DNA of 8,084 nucleotides. Source: Shewanellaceae bacterium. GTDB taxonomy: Bacteria > Pseudomonadota > Gammaproteobacteria > Enterobacterales > Shewanellaceae. The notes beneath the pieces are model-generated. The model was not told where the DNA came from. It ran no database searches and saw only the letters and a list, made by a program, of their open reading frames with translations. Positions 1 to 6,201 of this stretch are shown one piece after another. Location: assembly GCA_016779685.1 (NCBI GenBank), contig JADHND010000069.1, positions 1-8,084 of the forward strand. Reading direction: 5' to 3'. Position 1 is the first letter of the stretch, and each line of letters starts with the position of its first letter. A program made the translations under genes and the position numbers.

Positions 1-1494
1 GTTTGCAACAAATAGTCGGTTGACAGGGTCTTGAACAAACTATAGCAATACACAAATATAATCAGCAACAGCGGAAAAGACGAGGTAATGGTGAGTGTTT
101 GTAAGGCATGTAAGCCACCCATATACAACAACACGGCTGCAATCACGCCTTCGGAAACCGCCCAAAAGACACGCTGCCATGTGGGTGATATGCTGTCGTG
201 CTTGCTGGTGAGGGTGTCTATGACCAAAGATCCAGAATCAGATGAACTCACAGAAAGTCACCATCAGCACCAAAGCTAAGATGGAGAGCAGTTGCGAGAA
301 CGGAAAATGTTCAAAAAAGACGAACAAGGCGACGGGTAAATTGTTTTTAATGAGCGACATAATTTGATCTTGACTGTCGCTCAGCACCAATTCAATTGCG
401 GTGTTGCCAAAGACGGTAAACCAGAAGAAAGCAAACAGAGATGGCACAAACAACACGCCGATCAAAAACTCACGAATGGTACGACCCTTGGAGATTCGAG
501 CAATGAAAATACCGACAAAAGGTGACCAACTGACCCACCAACTCCAATAGAACAATGTCCAGCCTCCCAGTCATTCTTCTTTCTTTTGATAGGCGTAGAG
601 GTTAAAGGTAATATGAACCAAGTCACTAAAGTAGTTACCCGTGTTTTGAACAAAGGCTTTGAGGATATTAATGGTTGGGCCGACGCATAACATTAACAGC
701 ACCAAAAAAATGGCCAGCCCCATGTTGAGGTTGGACAGTTTTTTGATTCCTTTGTTGATACCCGATACCACCGAGAGCGTAGCGCATAAGGTGATGATTA
801 AAATGATGCAGACTTGGGTTAAGTGGTTAATGGGTACATCAAACAAATAGTTCAAGCCGGTGTTGACTTGGGTCGCGCTGATACCGAGCGAAGTCGCGAT
901 CCCGAACATGGTTCCAATCACGGCAAAACTGTCGATCATGTCCCCAATCGGCCCATAAATTTTATTGCCTATGAGTGGATGCAGCGCCGCCCGTGGAAGT
1001 AATGGGAGGTGGTGCCGATAGGAAAAGTAGGCAAGAGACAGGGACACGATGGCGTAAATTGCCCAAGCATGTAAGCCCCAATGAAAAAAAGTAATTTTTA
1101 AGGCTTCTTTGGCGATAGCAATGCTCGCAGGTTCACCAACGGGAGGCTCTAAAAAATGCATTAAGGGTTCAGCGACACCATAAAACATGAGGCCAATACC
1201 CATTCCGGCTGAGAACAGCATTGAAATCCAAGTTTTCAATGAAAAATCTGGTTCTTCATGATCCAAGCCGAGCTTGATCTCGCCAAAGCGACTGAGCATT
1301 AAAAAAACTAAAAAAAATCAGAAATATAGCAACACCTAATATATATAACCAACCGGTATAATGAATCATGGTGTTTTGCAGTTCAGAGAAGAATTGTTCA
1401 GTAGACAGTGGCCAAATGGCACCCAATAATGTTAGGCAGCAAATAATGAACGTGGATGAGAAAAAAACGGGTCGATGAATACTTGATTTTTCAA
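1..1494 (-). pseudogene. BCCT-family betaine/choline/carnitine transporter, broken, partial at left edge
   Basis: The intact gene would be an inner-membrane secondary transporter for a quaternary-ammonium osmolyte. Reading from 1494 down, helices 1-2 ('GWLYILGVAIFLIF') are followed by the family hallmark 'GMGIGLMFYGVAEPL' and the Trp box 'YWSWWVSWSPFVGIFIARIS' with 'GRTIREF', then 'VSSSDSGSLVIDTL'. These pieces are in different frames. Lesions seen: a frameshift near 1461-1471 (after 'IDP'), a frameshift at the 8-base A run 1310-1317 (7 would restore the frame), an in-frame TGA at 573-571 where the family usually has Trp before 'GGWTLFYW', and a frameshift near 252-256. A possible TTG start at 1494 has AGGAG at 1510-1506. 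About 497 codons are present and the C-terminus lies outside the window. Family assignment is firm; substrate is not determinable. Homopolymer sequencing error could explain some frameshifts but not the TGA. Confidence 0.9.
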
Positions 1495-1584
1495 GTACTA
1501 GGCAACTCCTATTAAAATTAAAACAACATCATAACATACTTCAAGCGCTGGTTCAAAATGCAGAGTACGACAACAAATTTTCAG

Positions 1585-1614
1585 GGATGTCCCTTGCTGA
1601 ATAGGGAGGCATCC
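1585..1614. other. imperfect stem-loop between the BCCT pseudogene and the Bor-like gene
   Basis: GGATG (1585-1589) pairs with CATCC (1610-1614), and CCCT (1591-1594) with AGGG (1603-1606), leaving an 8-base loop. It lies in the 192-base gap between the divergent BCCT pseudogene and the Bor-like gene. There is no proper U tract, so a terminator role is doubtful; it may be an operator or a remnant. The pairing is seen; the function is unknown. Confidence 0.3.
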
Positions 1615-1618
1615 ATTA

Positions 1619-1635
1619 TATTTAAATTAAATTTA
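1619..1635 (+). promoter_or_regulatory. possible PhoP-box-like direct repeat upstream of the Bor-like gene
   Basis: TATTTA and AATTTA are separated by 5 bases, giving the 11-base period of PhoP boxes (consensus T/G-GTTTA, N5, T/G-GTTTA), but both copies lack the G. The same stretch is a palindrome (TTTAAAT, TAA, ATTTAAA; 1621-1637). Escherichia coli bor is known as a PhoPQ/magnesium-responsive gene, which is why this spacing was considered. AT-rich promoter sequence could give this by chance. Confidence 0.2.
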
Positions 1636-1686
1636 AAGAGTTGGTTCTGTTCGCAGATTTGATCAGTTTGAATGATGGAAGAAACT

Positions 1687-1971
1687 ATGAAATATATCGG
1701 GATGATGTTGCTGTGTTGTTGGTTAAGTGGGTGTACAACCCATACATTTATTTTGTCAAATAAAACCAGTGTGTTGGCTGATGAACAAGCACAACACTAT
1801 TTCTTTGGCGGTATTCAGCAAGAGCAGCAAACGAAAGCAGCCGATATCTGTGGTGGCATCCAACGCACCGTGAAAGTTGAAACCAAATTCACTTTTTTGG
1901 ATCTGCTGATTGGTAGCGCCACTTTCGGCCTGTATACGCCGATGCACTCATTTGTTTATTGTTTGAATTAA
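1687..1971 (+). CDS. Bor/Iss-family outer-membrane lipoprotein
   Basis: A 94-residue lipoprotein of the lambda Bor / Iss family, a small outer-membrane lipoprotein linked in enterobacteria to serum (complement) resistance and often carried by phages. I chose the ATG at 1687 because GGAAG lies 5 bases upstream and because the two earlier in-frame ATGs (1672, 1675) would put a charged stretch before the signal peptide. The signal is MKYIGMMLLCCW followed by the lipobox LSGC with Cys16 as the lipidated residue; Thr at +2 agrees with outer-membrane sorting. Family features further along are 'HYFFGGI', 'AADICGG' (residues 51-57) and the C-terminal 'LYTP...VYC'. Length is close to Bor (97 residues). 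No phage genes are nearby, so it is either a chromosomal member or a stranded remnant. The family call is strong; serum resistance is not implied for this host. Confidence 0.85.
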   Translation: MKYIGMMLLCCWLSGCTTHTFILSNKTSVLADEQAQHYFFGGIQQEQQTKAADICGGIQRTVKVETKFTFLDLLIGSATFGLYTPMHSFVYCLN

Positions 1972-2071
1972 ATTGTGCTTTTCTTTGCACCTCATCTTGG
2001 ATAATATAAAGGTTGGATGTGGGTTCGAGGTTTGAACTTGTGGTCGCCAAATAGATGCAACTTCAATCAAT

Positions 2072-2076
2072 AAGGA
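2072..2076 (+). promoter_or_regulatory. Shine-Dalgarno of the Arg/Gly-rich small gene
   Basis: AAGGA ends 9 bases before the ATG at 2086. This is the main argument that the short frame is translated and that 2086, rather than the in-frame ATG at 2092, is the start. Confidence 0.6.
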
Positions 2077-2085
2077 AAGCAAACG

Positions 2086-2250
2086 ATGAAAATGATAACC
2101 ATCAACCAAATGCCTTTGATAGCAGCGGGTGCAACTTCACATAGCCATGCATCTTTGATCGCCGCACCGATTTTTTACGTACGTGGTGAGCGCCAAGGTC
2201 GCCCTAATGGTCGCAGCCAAGCCGGGCGTAAGGGCCGCGGCGAACGCTAA
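2086..2250 (+). CDS. unrecognised 54-residue protein with a highly basic Arg/Gly tail
   Basis: I do not recognise this protein. It has an apolar N-terminal half (MKMITINQMPLIAAGA, then a His/Ser patch 'TSHSHAS', then 'LIAAPIFYV') and a C-terminal 22 residues dominated by Arg and Gly, opened and closed by RGER (residues 33-36 and 51-54) with R/G pairs between. Only acidic Glu residues at those two ends balance a large positive charge. There is no cysteine and no clear signal peptidase site. AAGGA 9 bases upstream and a strong hairpin-plus-T terminator 24 bases after the TAA make it a complete monocistronic unit. Possible roles: precursor of a modified peptide (the 'FYVR' spot has the aromatic-X-Arg layout used by some radical-SAM cyclophane enzymes, though no such enzyme is in the window), a cationic peptide, or a nucleic-acid-binding peptide. 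All are guesses. That it is a gene is likely. Confidence 0.6.
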   Translation: MKMITINQMPLIAAGATSHSHASLIAAPIFYVRGERQGRPNGRSQAGRKGRGER

Positions 2251-2273
2251 CAAGCGACTCAACGGCTTTTTTT

Positions 2274-2300
2274 AACACCTGTCTCCACAGGTGTTTTTTT
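2274..2300 (+). terminator. Rho-independent terminator after the Arg/Gly-rich small gene
   Basis: ACACCTGT (2275-2282) and ACAGGTGT (2287-2294) form a perfect 8-bp stem with a CTCC loop, followed by T2295-2300. A2274 can extend the pairing. It ends just where the inserted IS begins, so the mobile element landed directly behind a complete transcription unit. Confidence 0.85.
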
Positions 2301-2309
2301 ATCAATCAA

Positions 2310-2329
2310 ACCGGTAACGTTACGATGGT
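2310..2329. repeat. left-end subterminal hairpin of the IS605-type element
   Basis: The perfect palindrome GTAACGTTAC (2314-2323) is flanked by ACC (2310-2312) and GGT (2327-2329), giving a hairpin with unpaired G and GAT bases in the stem. Irregular hairpins of this type are what Y1 transposases recognise at the left end. It overlaps the tnpA stop codon (2322-2320). Confidence 0.5.
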
Positions 2330-2739
2330 CTATTTTGTTGCTCAATGTATTTTGTGAGCACATCCAAAGAAGCACCACCACACGACCCCGCAAAATATGA
2401 CGGACTCCATAACGCACCTTTCCATAGATAACGGTGTATCACTGGATATTCTTTTCTCATCAATCTAGAACTTACACCCTTTAGCGAGTTGATCAGCTTG
2501 CTAAGTTGAACCTTTGGAGGGTATACAATTAACAAATGAATATGATCAATTTCACCATTGAACTCAACCAGATCAACCTCAAAGTCTTGGCAAACATCTT
2601 TTGGTATCTGCTTTAACCGTTTCAGCATCTCGTCATTAAACACCTTTCGTCTGTATTTTGTGACGAATACTAAATGGGCATGTAAAGCACTTACACAGTG
2701 TCTACTTTTTCGCACTTGCTGTTCATATTTGTGTGTCAT
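2320..2739 (-). CDS. tnpA: TnpA, IS200/IS605-family Y1 (HUH) transposase
   Basis: A single-strand DNA transposase that cuts and rejoins the element's ends through a 5'-phosphotyrosine link, acting as a dimer. The 139 residues match the normal family length. 'HLVFVTKYRRKVF' (22-34) opens the typical fold; the HUH metal-binding pair is His66 and His68 in 'DHIHLLI'; the expected catalytic Tyr131 sits in 'LTKYIEQQ' on the C-terminal helix; 'LWSPSYFAGSCGG' (110-122) is the usual strand before it. The ATG at 2739 lies only 7 bases from the first ATG of the other strand, as in divergent IS605 elements. No lesion is visible, so the transposase is probably functional. Assignment is firm. Confidence 0.95.
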   Translation of the reverse strand: MTHKYEQQVRKSRHCVSALHAHLVFVTKYRRKVFNDEMLKRLKQIPKDVCQDFEVDLVEFNGEIDHIHLLIVYPPKVQLSKLINSLKGVSSRLMRKEYPVIHRYLWKGALWSPSYFAGSCGGASLDVLTKYIEQQNRPS

Positions 2740-2760
2740 AAATAAAATGAGACCAATTAA

Positions 2761-3716
2761 GGAAATAAAACCAACTTTTCAGATTGGAATAAAAACCTGA
2801 CTCAGTTGAAAAAGAATCCAGATTTTGACTGGCTTAAAAATGTTTTTAGCGTGCCATTACAGCAATCATTGAGGCACTTAGATAAAGCGTTTAAGGCGTT
2901 TTTTAAATCAGGTTTTGGATACCCAAAATTCAAAAGTAAGCGAAACAAACAATCAGCTTGCTACATGTCTAATTCTTTCAAATGGGATTCAAAAACTCAT
3001 GCTTTGGCACTGGCAAAGATGAAACAACCATTAAAATTAAGTGGTTACGTTCGTTGGTTGGTATTCCATCATCTTGTTATGTTTCAAAAACAAAGACAGG
3101 AAAATATGACATTTCAATTCTAGTTGAAGAAGAAATTTGTCAATTACCAGCATCAAATAAAACGGTTGGTGTTGATTTAGGTATCAAAGACGTTGCTATT
3201 TGTTCAGACGCTACGGTTTTCAATAACCCAAGAACAACCAAGAAGTATGAACGCAAATTAGCCAAAGAACAGCGTCAACTTGCTAGAAAGGTTAAGGGCT
3301 CTAACAACTTCAAAAAAAAACGCTCAAAGGCAGCTAAGATCCACGAAAAGATTGCTAACGTGCGTTCTGACTTGACCCATAAAATGACAGCTAAACTTAT
3401 CAACGAAAACCAAGTGATTTGTTTAGAGTCATTGAAAGTTAAGAACATGGTTAAAAATAAGAAGTTAGCCCAACATATTTTGGATGCTAACTTTAGTGAC
3501 ATCGAAAGACAGCTACAATACAAGTCAGATGGGTATGGTAGAACGGTATCAAAAATAGATCAGTGGTTTCCATCATCTAACATGTGCTCGTGCTGCGGTG
3601 TTCTGTATTCTGGTCAATGGTCGCTTGCTATCCGTGAATGGACTTGTGATTGTGGTCAAAAGCATGATCGTGATCTCAATGCGGCTACTCATATTCACGT
3701 TGAAGGTTTGCGATGA
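2761..3716 (+). pseudogene. tnpB: TnpB, RNA-guided RuvC-like nuclease, 5'-truncated and frameshifted
   Basis: TnpB is the IS605-encoded omega-RNA-guided endonuclease, the ancestor type of Cas12. Homology starts at 'TNFSDWNKNLTQLKK' (about 2770) and continues 'WLKNVFSVPLQQSLRHLDKA', so about 50 N-terminal residues of the wedge region are gone; a TAA at 2758-2760 closes the frame upstream. A second lesion at the A run 3033-3036 (one A short) breaks 'AKMKQPLK' from 'IKWLRSLVG'. Downstream the nuclease core is complete: RuvC-I Asp in 'VGVDLGIKD' (3174-3176), RuvC-II Glu in 'ICLESLK', zinc finger 'CSCCG...WTCDCG', and RuvC-III 'HDRDLNAA', ending '...HVEGLR' and TGA like full-length members. The catalytic residues survive but the protein cannot be made whole. 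The TTG at 2806 is not a credible native start. Confidence 0.9.
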
Positions 3717-3861
3717 CGAGTAGCCTAATAGATTTGTGGCGGTAGGAAATACCGACACGTTAAACGCTTGTAAGAGGTGATATAAGACGTCATCAATCTA
3801 GTCTTGATCGCAATTGCCAATGACGACAAGAATCACCTTGCTTTAGCTAAGTGAGTTTCAA
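3717..3861 (+). ncRNA. probable omega RNA scaffold / IS right end downstream of tnpB
   Basis: In IS605 elements the tnpB 3' end and right end are transcribed as the omega RNA, whose scaffold stops at the element boundary and whose guide is the flanking DNA. Pairings seen here: GTG-CGGTA with TACCG-CAC (3736-3758, loop GGAAA); AGGTGAT (3775-3781) with ATCACCT (3832-3838); nested CGTCAT (3788-3793) with ATGACG (3820-3825); and an inner ATCAA/TTGAT (3792-3808) alternative. ATCACCT can instead join the terminal hairpin, a competition that would suit a pseudoknotted scaffold. The RNA itself is inferred from family knowledge; its 5' end probably lies inside tnpB. Confidence 0.45.
3834..3853. repeat. 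right-end subterminal hairpin of the IS605-type element
   Basis: CACCTTGC and GCTAAGTG pair imperfectly around a TTTA loop (one bulged base on each side). The motif 'CTTGCTTTAGCTAAG' followed shortly by TTTCAA closely resembles right ends of other IS605 elements. Confidence 0.55.
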
Positions 3862-3870
3862 AAAATCAAC

Positions 3871-3876
3871 TATACT
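3871..3876 (+). promoter_or_regulatory. putative -10 box of the first FG-GAP lipoprotein gene
   Basis: TATACT differs from the sigma-70 consensus at one base, and TATACTTG recurs upstream of the paralogue at 7771. Transcription would start near 3882, so the TTG at 3876 cannot be the start codon, favouring ATG 3897. No good -35 is seen; that region falls inside the IS right end. Confidence 0.4.
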
Positions 3877-3896
3877 TGTTAGTAATTCAATCCAAG

Positions 3897-5525
3897 ATGA
3901 GCTATGTCATTATGCAAGTTGCTCTGGTCTTTTTTTGGCTGTTGGGGCTGTTTTTGTTAACGGCTTGTTCTGACACCAGTACTTCCGATTCTGCGGCGAC
4001 AGCACAGATAAATTTACAACCTATCGCCCGCATTAGTGCTCTTTATGGCAATAAATCATTTGGTTCAGCGTTGGCTACAAGCAAAGATGGCAAGGTCGTT
4101 GCCATTGGATCTAAGGCATCCAAATTTCAATGTGTAGATTCAGGTCATCCCGTGATGGTGAGCAAAGAAGAGGATACGACCAATTGTAGTGAGACGAGCC
4201 ATGAAGTCGGCGGGGTTCACGTTTATCATGTCGATGGTGACGACACCACCGGTTTTGTTATTAAGCCTTTTAAACAGGATGCCTCGTTCGAATTTGGTGC
4301 CGATGTTTCTGTCAGTGATGATGGGCAATGGTTGGCGGTTGGTGCCCCAAAAGATTCGATGCACCATCCATCCGATGGGACTAAATGTGCTAGCAGCATG
4401 ACAGCTACGGTTGCAACGACAGATTGCACCAGCACTGTAACAACAACGACTGCCGACGGTTATCAAGCAGGTGCCGTTTATATTTTTAAGTACAGCGATA
4501 ATGATAAAAATTGGGAATTAAAGCATTATGTGAAACCTCTATATGCGCAAACGTCTCCATTTATAGACTATCAATTTGGTCGAACGGTCGCGCTCACTAG
4601 CAACGGAACAGGCGTCATCGTTGGTGTTCCCACTGATAAAAACAACATCTCAGGCAACGTGTTAGCGGAACCTGATTTAATCGTAACCCAAGCCTTGGCA
4701 AGAGGCGCTACATTTCACTATGCGTTAGATGAGAGCTCTTTGACATTTAAATTCTATCATCAAAGCCCTGGATCGACCCCCCAGAAGACAGGTAAAATTG
4801 TGCAGACATTGGTCGATTCAGAGCAAGTCGCTGTGGCTGGAGTCAGTATATGGTTCTTAGCCAGCCAAACAGGAAAGGAGTCAAATCTTGACTTGTCGAG
4901 TCTAAATTTACCCGCAAACGTCGTTATCTCTGATGTGGCTCAAAGCAGCAATATGGTTGTCCTTGGACTGGAAAACATGAAGTCGAATTGTAGCGGCGTA
5001 AAAACCGGTGAGGATGCTTCAGGTTGTTATAACGGTGATGGCGGCGTTGCCGAAGCGGGTGCTATTCTCATTTATCATTATACCAATCAGCCCGTGTTTG
5101 AATTTCAAACGCTCATTACGCTAGCACAACCCATCCCCAATGCTCACTTTGGGCGTTCGGTTATGGTCAGTCAAGACAGTCAATATATTTGGGTGGGCGC
5201 AGATGACAACCGTGGCTGTGTCGGTTCATTTGATACGATTGAGGCATGTACAGCAGAAAATGAAGCAGACTTGAATGGATCAGGTGCGGTGTATCAATAT
5301 AAAAAAAGCGGCGATACTTGGGTCTTAGATAAATTTATGAAAGCGGCGAAGGTCGAGGCCAATGGCAATTTTGGTGGTTCCAATCAGCTCTTTCAGCAAG
5401 GAAATCTGTTTTATTTTGGGTATGAACGCTCCGATCTGTGTAATGGCTATACCAGCAATATCAAAGATGTTTGTAGTTCCATATTGGATCTGCCCACGTT
5501 TAATTATGAAGTGAGAGCCAATTAA
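3897..5525 (+). CDS. FG-GAP-type beta-propeller lipoprotein with paired cysteines
   Basis: A 542-residue predicted lipoprotein. From ATG 3897 the signal is a long apolar stretch ending in the lipobox LTAC with Cys24; Ser at +2 suggests the outer membrane. The body is a string of blades with the pattern FG..V..S.DG..V.VG, e.g. 'FGADVSVSDDGQWLAVGAP', 'FGRTVALTSNG', 'FGRSVMVSQDSQYIWVGA', each usually ending in 'GAVYxYxxS'-like strands. I count about seven blades, one or two degenerate, which fits a closed propeller as in integrin-alpha-like FG-GAP domains. Ten further cysteines form five close pairs (residues 79/97, 164/177, 365/377, 441/451, 515/526), each in the loop after a VG strand, probably disulfides. 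It sits directly after the IS and converges on the LysE-type gene. Binding partner unknown; adhesion or surface sensing is only inference. The ATG at 3912 is an alternative start. Confidence 0.8.
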   Translation: MSYVIMQVALVFFWLLGLFLLTACSDTSTSDSAATAQINLQPIARISALYGNKSFGSALATSKDGKVVAIGSKASKFQCVDSGHPVMVSKEEDTTNCSETSHEVGGVHVYHVDGDDTTGFVIKPFKQDASFEFGADVSVSDDGQWLAVGAPKDSMHHPSDGTKCASSMTATVATTDCTSTVTTTTADGYQAGAVYIFKYSDNDKNWELKHYVKPLYAQTSPFIDYQFGRTVALTSNGTGVIVGVPTDKNNISGNVLAEPDLIVTQALARGATFHYALDESSLTFKFYHQSPGSTPQKTGKIVQTLVDSEQVAVAGVSIWFLASQTGKESNLDLSSLNLPANVVISDVAQSSNMVVLGLENMKSNCSGVKTGEDASGCYNGDGGVAEAGAILIYHYTNQPVFEFQTLITLAQPIPNAHFGRSVMVSQDSQYIWVGADDNRGCVGSFDTIEACTAENEADLNGSGAVYQYKKSGDTWVLDKFMKAAKVEANGNFGGSNQLFQQGNLFYFGYERSDLCNGYTSNIKDVCSSILDLPTFNYEVRAN

Positions 5526-5557
5526 ACGCCGTTCATGACCGCGCCGATGAGGGCGTT
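5525..5557. other. weak inverted repeat just after the FG-GAP lipoprotein gene
   Basis: AACGCC (5525-5530) and GGCGTT (5552-5557) with an inner CAT/ATG pair. It could be part of a termination signal for the plus-strand gene, but no T run follows, so support is thin. Confidence 0.25.
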
Positions 5558-5567
5558 GTTCGACTTC

Positions 5568-5600
5568 GGCTGTGGCCAAGGCATTATGCCAGCCACAGCC
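5568..5600. terminator. long stem-loop at the end of the LysE-type gene, possible two-way transcript end
   Basis: GGCTGTGGC (5568-5576) pairs perfectly with GCCACAGCC (5592-5600), and GGCAT (5580-5584) with ATGCC (5586-5590), around a single apical base; 3 bases and 1 base form an internal loop. The LysE-type stop codon (5586-5584) sits at the tip. It lies between convergent genes, where a shared terminator or 3'-end protecting hairpin is expected, but neither strand has a following T tract. Confidence 0.45.
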
Positions 5601-6201
5601 CAAAAGCCAGCACCATAAAGACACTGCCGAAGAGGCGCTGGCCTATGGCTTGGTGCTTCTGCCAGCTTTGTTGCCAGCGAGGCTGCGACAAAATCAACGC
5701 CACCCATGCGAACCACAGCCAGGTTGAACTACAGAGTGCGACCACATCTAGCGTGAGCATGTACCAGGGTGTCTGCGGATCAATCACTTGACTAAATAGC
5801 GACAAAAAAAACAAAGCAGGTTTAGGATTTAAGACATTGGTGATCATGCCTTGCCGAAAAGCCTGGGTGTTGGAAGCATGGGTTGAAAGCGTCATCGAGC
5901 CTGCTTGAGGCGGTGACCGCCACATCTGCCAGCCCAGGTAAAACAGATAGCCTGCACCTAAGATGCGGATGGCTTGAATCCATTCTGGGTTGCTTTGCAA
6001 CAGATAACTGACGCCAAATAAAGCGTAGCTCAAATGTACCAACAGCCCAGCGGTGATCCCGAGCGCTGTCGCCATTCCCGCTCGGCGCCCATGTAGGGTC
6101 GTTTGTTTAAGGGTCATAGCGAAGTCAGCACCGGGCACTATCAGCGCCAAGATATGCATGAGCAATAAAGCGAACGTTTGTTGAAGGTAGGTGTCTAGCA
6201 T
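5584..6201 (-). CDS. LysE/RhtB-family exporter
   Basis: A 205-residue inner-membrane protein of the LysE/RhtB (amino-acid exporter) superfamily, about the usual length. The N-terminal signature 'IVPGADFAMTLKQT' (21-34) followed by 'GRRAGMATALGITAG' (38-52) and the second signature 'FRQGMITNVLNPKPALFF' (115-132) are diagnostic; the rest is apolar, consistent with six helices. The family normally has PGPD; here it is PGAD. The ATG at 6201 is chosen because it overlaps the permease stop in the string ATGCTAG, giving translational coupling, and because the longer frame upstream of it lies inside the permease gene and lacks family similarity. As third gene behind an ABC importer, it may export a related metabolite or an excess amino acid; the substrate cannot be read from sequence. 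Confidence 0.9.
   Translation of the reverse strand: MLDTYLQQTFALLLMHILALIVPGADFAMTLKQTTLHGRRAGMATALGITAGLLVHLSYALFGVSYLLQSNPEWIQAIRILGAGYLFYLGWQMWRSPPQAGSMTLSTHASNTQAFRQGMITNVLNPKPALFFLSLFSQVIDPQTPWYMLTLDVVALCSSTWLWFAWVALILSQPRWQQSWQKHQAIGQRLFGSVFMVLAFGLWLA

Larger units (their letters stand above)
2301..3861. mobile_element. IS200/IS605-group insertion sequence with tnpA and degraded tnpB
   Basis: The element has the IS605 arrangement: a Y1/HUH transposase read leftward, a TnpB nuclease read rightward, no terminal inverted repeats, and subterminal hairpins at both ends (2310-2329 and 3834-3853). The right end closes with TTTCAA (3856-3861), much like other family members, where cleavage follows TCAA. 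The left boundary is uncertain; TCAA occurs twice at 2302-2309, so the true end lies between about 2300 and 2310. No target duplication is expected for this single-strand mechanism. The element is visibly richer in A+T than the transporter block at 5584-7695. tnpA is intact, so movement may still be possible although tnpB is dead. Confidence 0.8.

Noticed and set aside
571..573. UGA read as Trp or selenocysteine in the BCCT gene (all intact genes here end in TAA or TAG)
   Set aside because: No intact gene here contains an in-frame TGA, Trp is written TGG throughout, tnpB ends at TGA in the family-typical place, and the same BCCT gene also has frameshifts. A nonsense mutation is the simpler reading.
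2747..2800. ATG 2747 as the true tnpB start
   Set aside because: The 17 residues it encodes do not resemble a TnpB N-terminus, end at a TGA, and are in a different frame from the following TnpB homology.
3876..3896. TTG at 3876 as the start of the first FG-GAP lipoprotein
   Set aside because: It overlaps the -10 box and would add polar residues before the signal peptide; ATG 3897 places Cys24 where the paralogue has it.
4140..4466. 108-codon minus-strand frame
   Set aside because: It lies antisense inside the propeller lipoprotein and has no recognisable domain or start signal.
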